A stretch of 64,000 bases of DNA from Sphingomonas sp. (GCF_017304615.1 NZ_JAFKLZ010000001.1:620001-684000); one strand, 5' to 3'. Positions 17,867-26,695 are shown, numbered from the stretch's first letter. Numbers and translations: made by a program. The notes: a model not told the origin generated them from the letters alone.

Positions 17867-19516
17867 ATGGCCGCCAGTCCCGACCGAAATCGCGCCCTTG
17901 ACCGCCGCCATCGCCTCGCGTCGGTAAGCGTGGAGCGCAGGGCCACGCGCGCCGCGACGGGCTTTCTTATCCTCGACACGCTGGGCGCTGTCGGGCTCGG
18001 GGCGGGACTGGCCGGCGCGATCGGTGCGATTGCGCGCGGCGAGTTGCCGCTCTGGCCGTGGCTGGCGCTGATGGTGGCCAGCGGATTGGTGCGCGCAGGG
18101 TCGGGGCTGTTGTCGGCACGGTTCGGCGCGGCGGCGGCGATCGCTGCGAAGCGCGCGCTGCGCCGCGATGTAGTGGGCAGGTTGCTCGACCGGATGCCGG
18201 GAACCGGTCTGACCGGCGGTGGCGCGGTGAACGCCGCGGTCGATGAGATCGAGGCGATTGGCGGCTATGTCGCGCGTTTCCTACCGGCGCGCGGTGCCGC
18301 GGCCGTCGCTCCGCTGATCGTCGCGGGGGCGGTGGCGGTCGCCAGCCCGGTGTCGGCGGCAATCCTGATCGCAACGCTGCCGCTGTTCGTCATCGCGCTC
18401 GCGCTTGCGGGCGGCGCGGCGGCGGACAAGTCGCGCCGCCAGTTCGCCGCCATGGCGCGATTGTCGTCGGTCTTCGCCGACCAAATCCGCGCGTTGCCGA
18501 TCATCCTGGCCTATCGCGGCCAGGGGCGGGAGGAAGCGCGTCTTTCCGCCGCGTCGGAGCAGCTCGCAGCGCGCACCATGGCAGTTTTGCGCATCGCGTT
18601 CCTGTCGTCGGGCGCGCTGGAGTTCTTTTCCGCGATCTCCGTCGCGCTGGTCGCGGTCTATGCCGGGTTCAACGTGCTCGGCATGTTGCCGTTCGCCGTG
18701 CCCGAGCACCTCGACATCGACCGCGCCTTCTTCGCGCTGGCGATGGCGCCCGAATTCTACGCGCCGATGCGCCGCCTTGCGGCCGCCTATCACGATCGTC
18801 AGGCGGCGGAGACGGCGATCGACCGGCTCGACATGTTGCCCCGGCGACGGGAAGGGCGCGCCGCGCCGGTCGTGGCCGCCGCCCCGGCGATCGGCTTTCG
18901 CGACGTCACGATCTGCTATCCGGGAGCGTATGAAGCCGTGGTGTCCGGTTTCAAGCTGGAGGTCGCCCCGGGAGAGATCGTCGCGCTGACCGGCCCGTCG
19001 GGCAGCGGCAAGAGCAGCGTGCTGCACGCTCTGCTCGGGCTTGCCCCGGTCGTAGCGGGCGAGGTCACGCTGGACGGTGTGCCGGTGGATGACATTGTCG
19101 GCGTCGCGGCCTGGGCGGGGCAGCAACCGTTGCTGCTGCCCGGTTCGATCGCCGACAATATCGCGCTCGGTGCGCGCGACGCCACTGCGGGGGAGATCGA
19201 GCGTTGCGCGGCGGCGGTAGGGCTGGACTCGATGCTTGATCGCCGCGCCGATCGCCTCGCGACCCTGATCGACGTGCGGGGCGGCGGACTGTCGGGTGGC
19301 GAACGCCGCCGCGTCGGTCTGGCGCGCGCGCTGCTGAAAGATGCGCCGATATTGTTGCTCGACGAGCCGACCGCGCATCTCGACGCGGTCGCGGAACGGG
19401 AAATCATCGCGGTCATTCGTGAAGCGTGCGCTGGGCGTACCATGATCTTCGCGACGCATTCGCCGCATCTCGCCGCGATTGCCGATCGTGTTGTCGAGAT
19501 GGGAGGGGCGGCGTGA
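17867..19516 (+). CDS. cydD: CydD thiol-reductant ABC exporter subunit
   Basis: Fused membrane-ATPase half transporter, 549 aa, needed with CydC to assemble cytochrome bd by exporting cysteine and glutathione. Membrane domain (about 25-320) with six helices, then the ATPase: Walker A GPSGSGKSS, signature LSGGERRR, Walker B ILLLDEPTAHLD and the H-loop ATHSPH. The ATG at 17867 follows CAGGGGAATC; a longer frame would cover the shared promoter. It overlaps cydC by 3 bases. Confidence 0.93.
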   Translation: MAASPDRNRALDRRHRLASVSVERRATRAATGFLILDTLGAVGLGAGLAGAIGAIARGELPLWPWLALMVASGLVRAGSGLLSARFGAAAAIAAKRALRRDVVGRLLDRMPGTGLTGGGAVNAAVDEIEAIGGYVARFLPARGAAAVAPLIVAGAVAVASPVSAAILIATLPLFVIALALAGGAAADKSRRQFAAMARLSSVFADQIRALPIILAYRGQGREEARLSAASEQLAARTMAVLRIAFLSSGALEFFSAISVALVAVYAGFNVLGMLPFAVPEHLDIDRAFFALAMAPEFYAPMRRLAAAYHDRQAAETAIDRLDMLPRRREGRAAPVVAAAPAIGFRDVTICYPGAYEAVVSGFKLEVAPGEIVALTGPSGSGKSSVLHALLGLAPVVAGEVTLDGVPVDDIVGVAAWAGQQPLLLPGSIADNIALGARDATAGEIERCAAAVGLDSMLDRRADRLATLIDVRGGGLSGGERRRVGLARALLKDAPILLLDEPTAHLDAVAEREIIAVIREACAGRTMIFATHSPHLAAIADRVVEMGGAA

Positions 19517-21099
19517 CCGCCTCGCTGCTGCGATCGCTCGGTGTAGAGGATGCGGACGGCGGCAAGGCGCTGCGGCGGCAGATCGTCCTCGCGATGTTCG
19601 TCGCGGTCGCGTCGGTCGTGCTGCTCGGGCTGTCGGGCTGGTTCCTCGCGGGCGCGGCGCTGGCGGGGGCGGCAGGGCCGGTCGTGGCGCGCGGGTTCAA
19701 CTATCTCCTGCCCGCCGCCGCGATCCGGTTGATGGCGATCCTGCGCACCGGCGCGCGGTACGGCGAGCGACTGACGGGGCATCAGGCGGCGTTCGCCGCG
19801 ATGACGCGTGTGCGCGCCAGGCTCTACCGGTCGATCGCCGCGATGCCGCCGGCGCGGGCGCTGGACGTCGGCCGGGGAGAGGCGGTCGCGCGGCTCGTGC
19901 AGGATGCCGGCGCGATCGAGGCGGCCCTGGTCCGCCGCTCCGCGCCGTGGAGCGCCGGGGCGGCGATCGTCGCGGCCATCGCTTCCGTCGCCTGGATCGG
20001 ATGGGTAGGGGCCGCGCTGTTTGCGCTGGTCGCCGGGGCGGCGATCGTCATCGGCGAACGATTGTCGCGCACGGTCCTGCGCCCGGCGCGCAGCGTCCAG
20101 CACTCGGCTGGCGCGCTCAAGCAACGGCTGCTCGATTATGCCGACGCGGCGGCCGAGTTGCGCTGTTTCGACCTTGCCGATCGCGCCGCGGCCGAGATTG
20201 ACGGGCTCGCGGCGGATTTGGACCTCGCGGCCGCTGAGCAGTTGCGGCGGACCGCGTGGATCGAGGCTGTACTGCCGCTGGCCGCGACCTTTGCCGCCGT
20301 GGGACTGCTCTTGTCTGGGGCGTTCGCGGACGCACCAGCGGCGGCGCTGGGCGCGCTGGCCGGGCTTGCGGCGATCGGCGAACTGGGCGGCATGTCCCGC
20401 ATCTTCGCCGAGCGTGGCGCCGTCGACGATGCCCGGACGCGTCTAGGAGAGTATCTGTCCGCCCCGGCGCGAGGATCGGTTACAGCGATACTGCCCGAAC
20501 GGCCAACCATCGCGTTACGCGGCGGCCTAGCAGCTGCGTGCGGCGCGGTCGTCGCGATCGAAGGTCCCTCGGGATCGGGCAAGACGACGCTGGTGGAGAC
20601 TCTGCTTGGGTTGCGAGACGCCAGTGCGGGGATGGCGGAAATCGGCGGGGTGGACATCGCGCTGATCCCGCCGGAAGAGCTGCGACGCGTGTTCGCCTGG
20701 TTGCCGCAGGACGCACAGCTCCTCACTGGGACCGTGCGCGACAATCTGTCGCTGGCTCGGCCGGACGCGGGCGAAGCGGTGTTCCGGGACGCGCTGGAGG
20801 ATGCGATGATTGCTGACCGCATCCGCGCCATGCCGCGCGGACTCGACACCTGGATCGGCGAGAATGGCGAGCAATTGTCGGGCGGCGAGCGGCGGCGGCT
20901 CGCCCTGGCGCGCGCTTACTGCAGTGACGCTCCCTGGCTGCTGCTCGACGAACCGCTGGCTGCGATCGACCGGGCGACCGCCGACGAGATGATGCGCCGC
21001 CTGTCGGCCCGCATCGACCGCACGGGGCAGGGGGCGATCCTTGTTACCCACGCAAGCATGGAACTACCCGTCGCGGTGCAAATGGCCGTGAGTGGCTAA
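19513..21099 (+). CDS. cydC: CydC thiol-reductant ABC exporter subunit
   Basis: Partner half transporter of CydD, 528 aa. GTG start at 19513 overlaps the cydD stop (GTGA). The membrane part includes LLGLSGWFLAGAALAG and the family-typical FNYLLPAAAIRLMAILRTGARYGER split across helices; the ATPase has GPSGSGKTT, LSGGERRRLALARA and LLLDEPLAAID. Substrate export of reduced thiols and a role in haem loading are known for the family. The last part is followed at once by the promoter of a phasin-like gene. Confidence 0.92.
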   Translation: MTASLLRSLGVEDADGGKALRRQIVLAMFVAVASVVLLGLSGWFLAGAALAGAAGPVVARGFNYLLPAAAIRLMAILRTGARYGERLTGHQAAFAAMTRVRARLYRSIAAMPPARALDVGRGEAVARLVQDAGAIEAALVRRSAPWSAGAAIVAAIASVAWIGWVGAALFALVAGAAIVIGERLSRTVLRPARSVQHSAGALKQRLLDYADAAAELRCFDLADRAAAEIDGLAADLDLAAAEQLRRTAWIEAVLPLAATFAAVGLLLSGAFADAPAAALGALAGLAAIGELGGMSRIFAERGAVDDARTRLGEYLSAPARGSVTAILPERPTIALRGGLAAACGAVVAIEGPSGSGKTTLVETLLGLRDASAGMAEIGGVDIALIPPEELRRVFAWLPQDAQLLTGTVRDNLSLARPDAGEAVFRDALEDAMIADRIRAMPRGLDTWIGENGEQLSGGERRRLALARAYCSDAPWLLLDEPLAAIDRATADEMMRRLSARIDRTGQGAILVTHASMELPVAVQMAVSG

Positions 21100-21108
21100 C
21101 CGCTCTTG

Positions 21109-21119
21109 CTGCAGTGCAG
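21109..21119. promoter_or_regulatory. PhaR-type box (CTGC-N3-GCAG)
   Basis: CTGCAGTGCAG matches the CTGC-N3/4-GCAG pattern described for the polyhydroxyalkanoate regulator PhaR in other alphaproteobacteria. It lies 48 bases upstream of a phasin-like start and directly after cydC. Binding itself is inferred. Confidence 0.5.
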
Positions 21120-21166
21120 CATGGGCGCTAGAACGGCATCGGCGATTCCAACGAAAGGCCGGCATC

Positions 21167-21550
21167 GTGTGGCATCAATCCACCTTCGACCGACTGGTTT
21201 CCGCCAACTTCGAAGCATGGCGGATATCGATCAAGATTGCGGAGACGATGGCGGCGTCCCAGGCCGTGATCGGCGCGCGGATGACCATGTTCAGCAACCC
21301 GGCCGCCATGCCGATTGCCGAATTGAACCGGCTGGTGCCCGAAAAGGCGCTGGCCTTTTCCAAAGCCAACAGGGGAGCGACGCGTGCGTTCAGCGGCGGA
21401 AATCCCGCTGCGCCGACCGATATTGTCGCCGCAATGATGTCGGACGGCCTGGTAATGCTGGACTGGTGGGAGCGGTCGATCGCCGCGACGGCGGCTTGGT
21501 GGGCGCCGGTTCATTCACAAGTCACCGCCAACGTCCGCCGTCTGCGCTAG
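21167..21550 (+). CDS. phasin-like small protein
   Basis: A 127-aa mostly helical protein. The GTG at 21167 is chosen because the family-like sequence begins there (WHQSTFDRLVSANFEAWRIS) and GAAAGG lies upstream; the frame open before it runs through cydC. The pattern of amphipathic helices, the ETMAASQAVIGARM segment and the LPEKA-like VPEKALAFSKA resemble proteins that coat polyhydroxyalkanoate granules, and a PhaR-type box is upstream. No signal peptide or membrane helix. The assignment is moderate; it could be an unrelated helical protein. Confidence 0.6.
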   Translation: MWHQSTFDRLVSANFEAWRISIKIAETMAASQAVIGARMTMFSNPAAMPIAELNRLVPEKALAFSKANRGATRAFSGGNPAAPTDIVAAMMSDGLVMLDWWERSIAATAAWWAPVHSQVTANVRRLR

Positions 21551-21580
21551 AGTTGCCGATGAACGGGTGGGCGCCTGTCC

Positions 21581-21739
21581 TTATGTCATTATTCCGGCTG
21601 GCAGGGTGAGCCCTTTGTCCCAATGAGGCGGGTCGCCGAACGCCTGTTTGAGATGATCGATCAGCGCGCGCAACCGCATCAAAGGGCTATGTCCCTGGTT
21701 ATAGGCGATCATGACCACAGGTTCATTTCCCCTTGCCAT
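21581..21739 (-). pseudogene. possible LysR-type regulator C-terminal remnant
   Basis: A 52-codon frame starting at 21739 reads MARGNEPVVMIAYN then RLRALIDHLKQAFGDPPHWD. The RALIDHL-x-AFGDPP-W pattern is what the C-terminal end of LysR regulators looks like. No helix-turn-helix or upstream effector domain is present, and the frame is closed by a stop a few codons upstream. It could be a decayed gene end or a small unrelated protein. Confidence 0.35.
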
Positions 21740-21810
21740 GAAGGCGCGTGTATCGCCCTTGCGACGGCCCTATGGCGGGCTGATCGCGAGCGAATGGGAA
21801 TCGAAGGTCG

Positions 21811-22068
21811 ATGACTGCGGAGCGGATCGGTATCGAAATCATCGGCTGGGGCGGCATGGCGCTGATCCTGGTCGCCTATGTCCTGCTGTCGTCCGGGCGG
21901 ATCGATGGCAGGTCGTCGGCGTATCAATGGATGAACGTGATCGGCGCGGTCTGTTTCATCATCAACAGCGGTTATAACGGTGCGATCCCATCCGCGACGC
22001 TCAACGTTGCTTGGGCCGCGATCGGGCTGCACACCTTATGGCGCGTGCGGCAGCGCGCTGCGGACTGA
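21811..22068 (+). CDS. small membrane protein, CBU_0592-like
   Basis: An 85-aa protein with three hydrophobic segments: IIGWGGMALILVAYVLLSSG, then WMNVIGAVCFIINSGYNGA, then ATLNVAWAAIGLHTLWRV. The GWxGMALILxAYxLLS start and the N-x-x-W-x-x-IG end are typical of a widespread family of two- to three-helix proteins found in alphaproteobacteria. Function unknown. The stop is 14 bases before the next gene, so co-transcription is likely. Confidence 0.85.
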   Translation: MTAERIGIEIIGWGGMALILVAYVLLSSGRIDGRSSAYQWMNVIGAVCFIINSGYNGAIPSATLNVAWAAIGLHTLWRVRQRAAD

Positions 22069-22082
22069 ACAGGGGGGATCGG

Positions 22083-22439
22083 ATGCTGACTTTCTATGGC
22101 ATTTCCAATTGCGATACCGTCAAGAAGGCGCGGACTTGGCTCGATGCGCGCGGGACGGCCTATGCGTTTCACGATTACAAGAAATCGGGTGTGGACGAGA
22201 CGGCGCTGCGGCGTTGGGTCGCCGCGCTGGGGTGGGGGACGGTACTCAACCGCGCGGGAACGACGTTCCGTAAGCTGCCCGACGCAGACCGGGCCGATCT
22301 CGAGGCGAACAAGGCGATAACGCTGATGCTGGCGCAACCGTCAATGATCAAGCGCCCGATCCTGGAAGGCGCCAAAGAAGACGGGGGCGTCCTTCTCGCC
22401 GGGTTCAAGCCGGAGGCTTGGGAAGCGGCGCTTAGCTGA
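22083..22439 (+). CDS. ArsC/Spx-family thioredoxin-fold protein (YffB-like)
   Basis: Cytosolic 118-aa protein. LTFYGISNCDTVKKARTWLD (2-21) carries the single N-terminal cysteine of the YffB/Spx branch of the ArsC fold, and the C-terminal half has MIKRPILEGAKEDGGVLLAGF, the standard KRPI/GF pattern. Family members are related to arsenate reductases but usually use glutathione and have no proven arsenate role. ATG at 22083 follows a GGGGGG(A) ribosome site. A second ArsC-type gene is at 35177. Confidence 0.88.
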   Translation: MLTFYGISNCDTVKKARTWLDARGTAYAFHDYKKSGVDETALRRWVAALGWGTVLNRAGTTFRKLPDADRADLEANKAITLMLAQPSMIKRPILEGAKEDGGVLLAGFKPEAWEAALS

Positions 22440-22512
22440 AGGCCTCCAAGCTTGCCATCGCCTGTCTCGGGGCGCAGTCTCCCGTCATCATCACTGGGGG
22501 GAGGTGCATGAC

Positions 22513-22953
22513 ATGGCTATCGGCGTAAAACCACCGGCATGGTTCTGGATCGTCGCGCTGCTGTTGCTGGCGTGGAATGCGATGGGTGTGTTCGCGTGTA
22601 TCCAACAGTTCCGGCTGGGCGCGGAGGCGATGGGGCCGGCCACCGACTATGACCGCGCGCTCTACGCGTCGATGCCGGTCTGGTACAACTACGTCTATGC
22701 CGTCGCGACCTTTGGCGGATTGCTCGGCGCGGTGGCGCTGTTGCTGCGCATGCGGCGCTCGGTCACCTTGTTCTGGCTGTCGCTGATCGCGGTCGTGGTG
22801 ATGTTCGGCTATCTGTTCGCGACGACCGACCTGATCGCGCACAAGGGCGCGGGCGTGGTGCTGCCGTTCCCGGCCGTCATCGCGTTGATCGCGTTATTCT
22901 CCGTGTGGTTCGCCGGGATGGCGGCGCGCAAGGGGTGGATCGGCGCGGGCTAG
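22513..22953 (+). CDS. four-helix membrane protein of unknown function
   Basis: A 146-aa protein with four clear hydrophobic helices: WFWIVALLLLAWNAMGVFAC, YVYAVATFGGLLGAVALLL, VTLFWLSLIAVVVMFGYLFA and the C-terminal PAVIALIALFSVWFAGMAA. A polar loop between helices 1 and 2 contains YDRALYASMPVWYN. Homologues in sphingomonads are sometimes labelled sugar transporters, which I do not trust. ATG at 22513 is preferred over GTG 22504 because GGGGGGAGG then sits 8 bases upstream. Confidence 0.8.
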   Translation: MAIGVKPPAWFWIVALLLLAWNAMGVFACIQQFRLGAEAMGPATDYDRALYASMPVWYNYVYAVATFGGLLGAVALLLRMRRSVTLFWLSLIAVVVMFGYLFATTDLIAHKGAGVVLPFPAVIALIALFSVWFAGMAARKGWIGAG

Positions 22954-22966
22954 GCGGGAAGGGGCG

Positions 22967-23188
22967 CTAGCCCTCCCACTGGAACACCTCGTCGAGCGGC
23001 TTGCCGAACACCTGCGCGATGCGGAATGCGGCCTCGAGCGTGGGGGAATATTTACCCGCCTCGATCGCCGCGACCGTCTGACGCGTGAGGCCGATCCGGT
23101 CGCCCAGTTCGGCCTGGGTCATCTCCCCGGCCAGGAAGCGCAGCAGGCGGATCTGGTTTACCACGCGTCCGGGGGGCGGTTTAGCCAT
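22967..23188 (-). CDS. short XRE-type regulator
   Basis: A 73-aa regulator that is almost only a helix-turn-helix: RLLRFLAGEMTQAELGDRIG then LTRQTVAAIEAGKYSPTLEAAF. The ending GKPLDEVFQWEG is typical of the small YgzD-type regulators. It overlaps the membrane protein upstream by 8 bases and is transcribed with it. Such pairs of an integral membrane protein and a small XRE regulator are common; the regulator probably binds the inverted repeat ahead of the pair. Confidence 0.9.
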   Translation of the reverse strand: MAKPPPGRVVNQIRLLRFLAGEMTQAELGDRIGLTRQTVAAIEAGKYSPTLEAAFRIAQVFGKPLDEVFQWEG

Positions 23189-23603
23189 GCCGGCCGTTCC
23201 GGTACCCGGCGATCTGTGCGCCATAGTGGACGATCTCGGCAATAACGATCGCTGCCATGATCTCATATGCCATGTCTCGTGACGTAATGCCGAAATGCAT
23301 GCTCGCGGCGACAAGCACGATAAGGGTCAGCAGCACCGGATAGGCGATCGCATAGGCGCGACGCGAAATGTCGCGGTCGCGTTCGTCGCTACCCGCGCTC
23401 GCATCCTTGGGCGCCAGCACCGCGGTGACGATGCTGGCGATGACGACCAAGATGGTCTGGACGATCACCGCGCCGAAGAACCCGACCAGATAGACGGGCC
23501 CCGGCATGCGTCCGCCGGTTGCGGCCATGAAGCCGAAATATCCTCCCCACACCAATATGGTCGTGACGACCGATATCCAGGCAATCTTCTCCTTGAATGA
23601 CAT
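23181..23603 (-). CDS. DUF2178-like membrane protein
   Basis: A 140-aa protein with four helices (KIAWISVVTTILVWGGYFGF, VYLVGFFGAVIVQTILVVI, AYPVLLTLIVLVAASMHFG, YEIMAAIVIAEIVHYGAQI) and the charged loop DERDRDISRRAYAIAY, which is the DUF2178 hallmark. Start ATG 23603 is chosen over 23615 because GGGG lies nearer; the choice is uncertain. It is the first gene of a pair with the short XRE regulator. Biochemical role unknown. Confidence 0.8.
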   Translation of the reverse strand: MSFKEKIAWISVVTTILVWGGYFGFMAATGGRMPGPVYLVGFFGAVIVQTILVVIASIVTAVLAPKDASAGSDERDRDISRRAYAIAYPVLLTLIVLVAASMHFGITSRDMAYEIMAAIVIAEIVHYGAQIAGYRNGRHG

Positions 23604-23634
23604 TGCTGACCCCATGTTCTAATAACTGAACTAG

Positions 23635-23662
23635 ATGTTATATAAAACTAACATTGAGTCAA
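23635..23662 (-). promoter_or_regulatory. promoter with inverted repeat for the DUF2178-XRE pair
   Basis: Reading leftwards: -35 TTGACT (23662-23657), 16-base spacer, -10 TAACAT (23640-23635). The -10 forms one arm of an inverted repeat ATGTTA-N8-TAACAT (23635-23654), so a repressor bound there would block it. Element positions are seen; function is inferred. Confidence 0.45.
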
Positions 23663-23727
23663 TCGCGGTCGTCATTTGATGACGTCGACGCTGGCGAGCG
23701 GTTAGCGAAGCGGGTAGGGACGCAGCC

Positions 23728-24600
23728 ATGTCCACGACCTTCACGATCGACACGTCGACCAGCCGCGCCAACCCCACGCCCGCACCGATGAAGCGGCTCA
23801 CCGTGCCCGCGATCCAGCGCCGCAAGGTGGAGGGAAAAACCGACGAGCCGCTGGTCATGCTGACCGCCTACACGGTGCGGATGGCGCAATTGCTCGATCC
23901 GCATTGCGATATTCTGCTGGTCGGCGATTCGCTGGGGCAGGTGGTCTATGGCTTGCCCTCGACGCTACCGGTCACGCTCGACATGATGGTCGCTCACGGC
24001 GCCGCCGTGGTGCGCGGCAGCTATAATTCGGTGGTCGTGGTCGACATGCCATTCGGTACTTATGAAGGCTCGCCCGAACAGGCTTTTGCCAGTGCCTCCC
24101 GCGTGCTCGCCGAAACCGGCTGCGCGGCGATCAAGATGGAAGGCGGCGCGGCGATGGCGCCGACGATCAAGTTCCTGACCGAACGCGGCGTGCCCGTCAT
24201 GGCGCATGTTGGACTGACCCCCCAAGCGATCAACGCGCTGGGAGGGTATGGCGCGCGCGGGCGGGGACAGGAGGAGGAGGCGAAGATCGCATCGGACGCC
24301 AAGGCAGTGGCCGATGCGGGCGCGTTCGCCGTCGTGGTCGAGGGGGTGTTAGAACCGCTCGCGCGCAAGATCACCGAGACCAGCGACATTCCCGTCATCG
24401 GTATCGGCGCGTCGGCGGCGTGCGACGGCCAGGTGCTGGTGGCGGAGGACATGCTCGGCCTGTTCGAGCGCACGCCGCGCTTCGTGAAGCGGTATGACGA
24501 CATGGCGGGGCACATTACCGACGCCGTGACACGTTACGCTGCAGAGGTCCGCACACGCGCTTTTCCGGGCGAGGAACAGGTGTATTTGCCCAAGCCCTAA
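23728..24600 (+). CDS. panB: 3-methyl-2-oxobutanoate hydroxymethyltransferase
   Basis: Cytosolic enzyme of pantothenate synthesis, 290 aa, making ketopantoate from 2-oxoisovalerate and methylene-tetrahydrofolate. [28 protein letters not shown] and the Mg-binding aspartates, the [16 protein letters not shown] region, the KMEGG motif and [17 protein letters not shown] are all present, as is the C-terminal [16 protein letters not shown]. There is an N-terminal extension of about 20 residues before the conserved core. The gene starts a block with yfgM, bamB and der. Confidence 0.97.
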   Translation: MSTTFTIDTSTSRANPTPAPMKRLTVPAIQRRKVEGKTDEPLVMLTAYTVRMAQLLDPHCDILLVGDSLGQVVYGLPSTLPVTLDMMVAHGAAVVRGSYNSVVVVDMPFGTYEGSPEQAFASASRVLAETGCAAIKMEGGAAMAPTIKFLTERGVPVMAHVGLTPQAINALGGYGARGRGQEEEAKIASDAKAVADAGAFAVVVEGVLEPLARKITETSDIPVIGIGASAACDGQVLVAEDMLGLFERTPRFVKRYDDMAGHITDAVTRYAAEVRTRAFPGEEQVYLPKP

Positions 24601-24672
24601 CCCTCGTTGCGTTTCGGGCGCGCGCCGCTAATGTCCCGCGACCAAATCCCACCACAATCGGAGCCTATTCCC

Positions 24673-25362
24673 TTGGCCGTGACGCCGAAAACCGACGAAG
24701 CTTTCCTGCGCGAGGTCGATGAGGAACTGCGCCGTGACCAGATGGTCGGCATCTGGACGAAGCATGGCCGCCTGATCCTGGGTCTGATCGGGGGCGGATT
24801 GCTGATTTTCGCCGCGGTGCTGGGCTGGCGTTACTGGAGCAACAGCCAAGCGGAAGCGCAGGCGGTCAAGCTGCAGACCGCGTTCGATGCGATCGCCGCG
24901 AACAAGCCCGCCGACGCCGCGCCGGCGCTTGCCGACCTCGCTTCGTCGGGCGCGCCGGGATATAGCGCGGCGGCGAGGCTGACCGAGGCCAACCAGCTCT
25001 ATACCAGCGGCAAGACGAAGGAAGCCGCCGCTAAGTTCGCGACGATCGCCGGCGACACCTCGATCGGCCAACCGCTTCGCGACTATGCGCTGATCCGCCA
25101 GACCAATATCGAGTTCGACGGCCTGGCGCCGCAGATCGTCATCGAACGGCTCAAGCCGTTGGCGGTCAAGGATTCGGCGTGGCTGGGCAGCGCCGGGGAA
25201 ATGGTCGCGATGGCCTATATCAAGCTCAACAAGCCGGCTGACGCGAAGGCGATGTTCAAGACGATCGCCGAAACCGAAACCGTGCCGGAATCGATCCGTC
25301 AACGCGCGGTTCAGGGTGTGGATGCTGTGGATGTCGGCCCGGCCGACCAGAAGGGCAAATAA
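24673..25362 (+). CDS. YfgM-like tetratricopeptide membrane protein
   Basis: A 229-aa protein with one membrane helix (about 35-55: LILGLIGGGLLIFAAVLGW) and a periplasmic helical-repeat domain containing ANQLYTSGKTKEAAAKF. Such proteins associate with the SecYEG translocon or the outer-membrane assembly machinery. I chose TTG 24673 because GGAG is 9 bases upstream and the conserved start L-A-V-T-P-x-T-x-E-A-F lies there; ATG 24631 is the alternative. It sits directly ahead of bamB, with 4 bases between, supporting a role in envelope biogenesis. Confidence 0.82.
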   Translation: MAVTPKTDEAFLREVDEELRRDQMVGIWTKHGRLILGLIGGGLLIFAAVLGWRYWSNSQAEAQAVKLQTAFDAIAANKPADAAPALADLASSGAPGYSAAARLTEANQLYTSGKTKEAAAKFATIAGDTSIGQPLRDYALIRQTNIEFDGLAPQIVIERLKPLAVKDSAWLGSAGEMVAMAYIKLNKPADAKAMFKTIAETETVPESIRQRAVQGVDAVDVGPADQKGK

Positions 25363-25366
25363 GAGA

Positions 25367-26695
25367 ATGACGAGTAAGTGGCGGATCGCGACCGCGGCGC
25401 TGGCGCTGACGGCGCTGGCGGGTTGCGGCGTGTTCAAGGGCGGCGGCAAGAAGACCCCGACCGTCGGCGAGCGCATTCCGATTCTGGTCTCCGAAAGCGA
25501 TGCCAAGCTCGATCCGTCGATTGCCGGCCTGCAAGTGCTTTTGCCCGCGCCCGCGGTGAACGGCGATTGGGCGCAACCCGGCGGCAACGCGTCGAAATCG
25601 ATGGGGCATCTTGCGCTGGGCGGGACGGTGTCGCGCGCCTGGACCGCGTCGATGGTGTCGGGGTCCAGCCGCGAGCGATTGGCGAGCGCGCCCGTGATTT
25701 CGGGCGGCAAGCTCTATGTGGTCGACATCGCCGCGATGCTCCACGCCTATGATGCGGCGAGCGGCGCGTCCCTGTGGACGGTGCCGGTCGCCAAGGGCGA
25801 CGAGAACAAGCCCGCACGCTTTGGCGGCGGCGCCAGTGTCGATGGCGGACGCGTCTATGCGACCGACGGGCTTGGCGACGTGGTAGCGTTCGACGCCAAT
25901 ACCGGCGCCGAAGTCTGGCGCGTCAAGCCGGGCGGCCCGTTGCGCGGCGCACCGACGATCGACGGCGATCAGCTGTATGTGCTGAGCCAGGACAATCAGC
26001 TGTTCGCGTTGTCGACCACCGACGGATCGCAGAAATGGAATTCGTCGGGCAGCCTCGAAACGCAGGGCGTGTTCGGCGTCGCCGCCCCTGCGGCTGCGCG
26101 CAGCACGATCGTCGCTGGTTTCTCTTCGGGCGAACTCAACGCTTATCGTTACGAAAACGGCCGCACGCTCTGGGGCGACGCGCTGTCGCGGACCAGCATC
26201 ACCACGTCAGTGTCGAGCCTGTCGGACATCGACGCCGATCCGGTGATCGACGGCAACCAGGTCTATGCGCTGGGGCAGGGCGGGCGCATGATCGCCGCCG
26301 ACCTCGCCAGCGGCCAGCGCATCTGGGAACAGAATTTCGCCGGCATCTCCACGCCATGGCTGGCCGGCGAATGGATTTTCGTCGTGACCGACGAGAGCAA
26401 GCTCTATTGCCTGCAACGATCGACCGGCAAGGTGCGCTGGGTGAGCCAGCTTCGCGCGTTCAAGGTCGAGAAGAAGAAAAAGAAGAAGGGGCCGCTGACC
26501 TGGTATGGCCCGGTGCTGGCGGGCAACCGGCTGGTGCTGACCAATTCGCTCGGCGAGGTGACGTTCGTGTCGCCGACCGATGGCGCGATCGGCCAGGTCA
26601 TCGACAACAAGGAATCGTTCGGGCTGGGGCCGGTCGTGGCCAACAACATGCTCTACACGCTCGATACCAAGGGGCGGATCACCGCCTATCGGTGA
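25367..26695 (+). CDS. bamB: outer-membrane assembly lipoprotein BamB
   Basis: A 442-aa lipoprotein: signal with lipobox LTALAGC, then an eight-bladed propeller made of PQQ-type repeats (DAASGASLWTV, DANTGAEVWRV, STTDGSQKWN, DLASGQRIWEQ). It is part of the BAM complex that inserts beta-barrel proteins. An unusual lysine run (VEKKKKKKG, near residue 370) precedes a blade. It follows the YfgM-like gene by 4 bases and precedes der, the same order as in many proteobacteria. Confidence 0.95.
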   Translation: MTSKWRIATAALALTALAGCGVFKGGGKKTPTVGERIPILVSESDAKLDPSIAGLQVLLPAPAVNGDWAQPGGNASKSMGHLALGGTVSRAWTASMVSGSSRERLASAPVISGGKLYVVDIAAMLHAYDAASGASLWTVPVAKGDENKPARFGGGASVDGGRVYATDGLGDVVAFDANTGAEVWRVKPGGPLRGAPTIDGDQLYVLSQDNQLFALSTTDGSQKWNSSGSLETQGVFGVAAPAAARSTIVAGFSSGELNAYRYENGRTLWGDALSRTSITTSVSSLSDIDADPVIDGNQVYALGQGGRMIAADLASGQRIWEQNFAGISTPWLAGEWIFVVTDESKLYCLQRSTGKVRWVSQLRAFKVEKKKKKKGPLTWYGPVLAGNRLVLTNSLGEVTFVSPTDGAIGQVIDNKESFGLGPVVANNMLYTLDTKGRITAYR

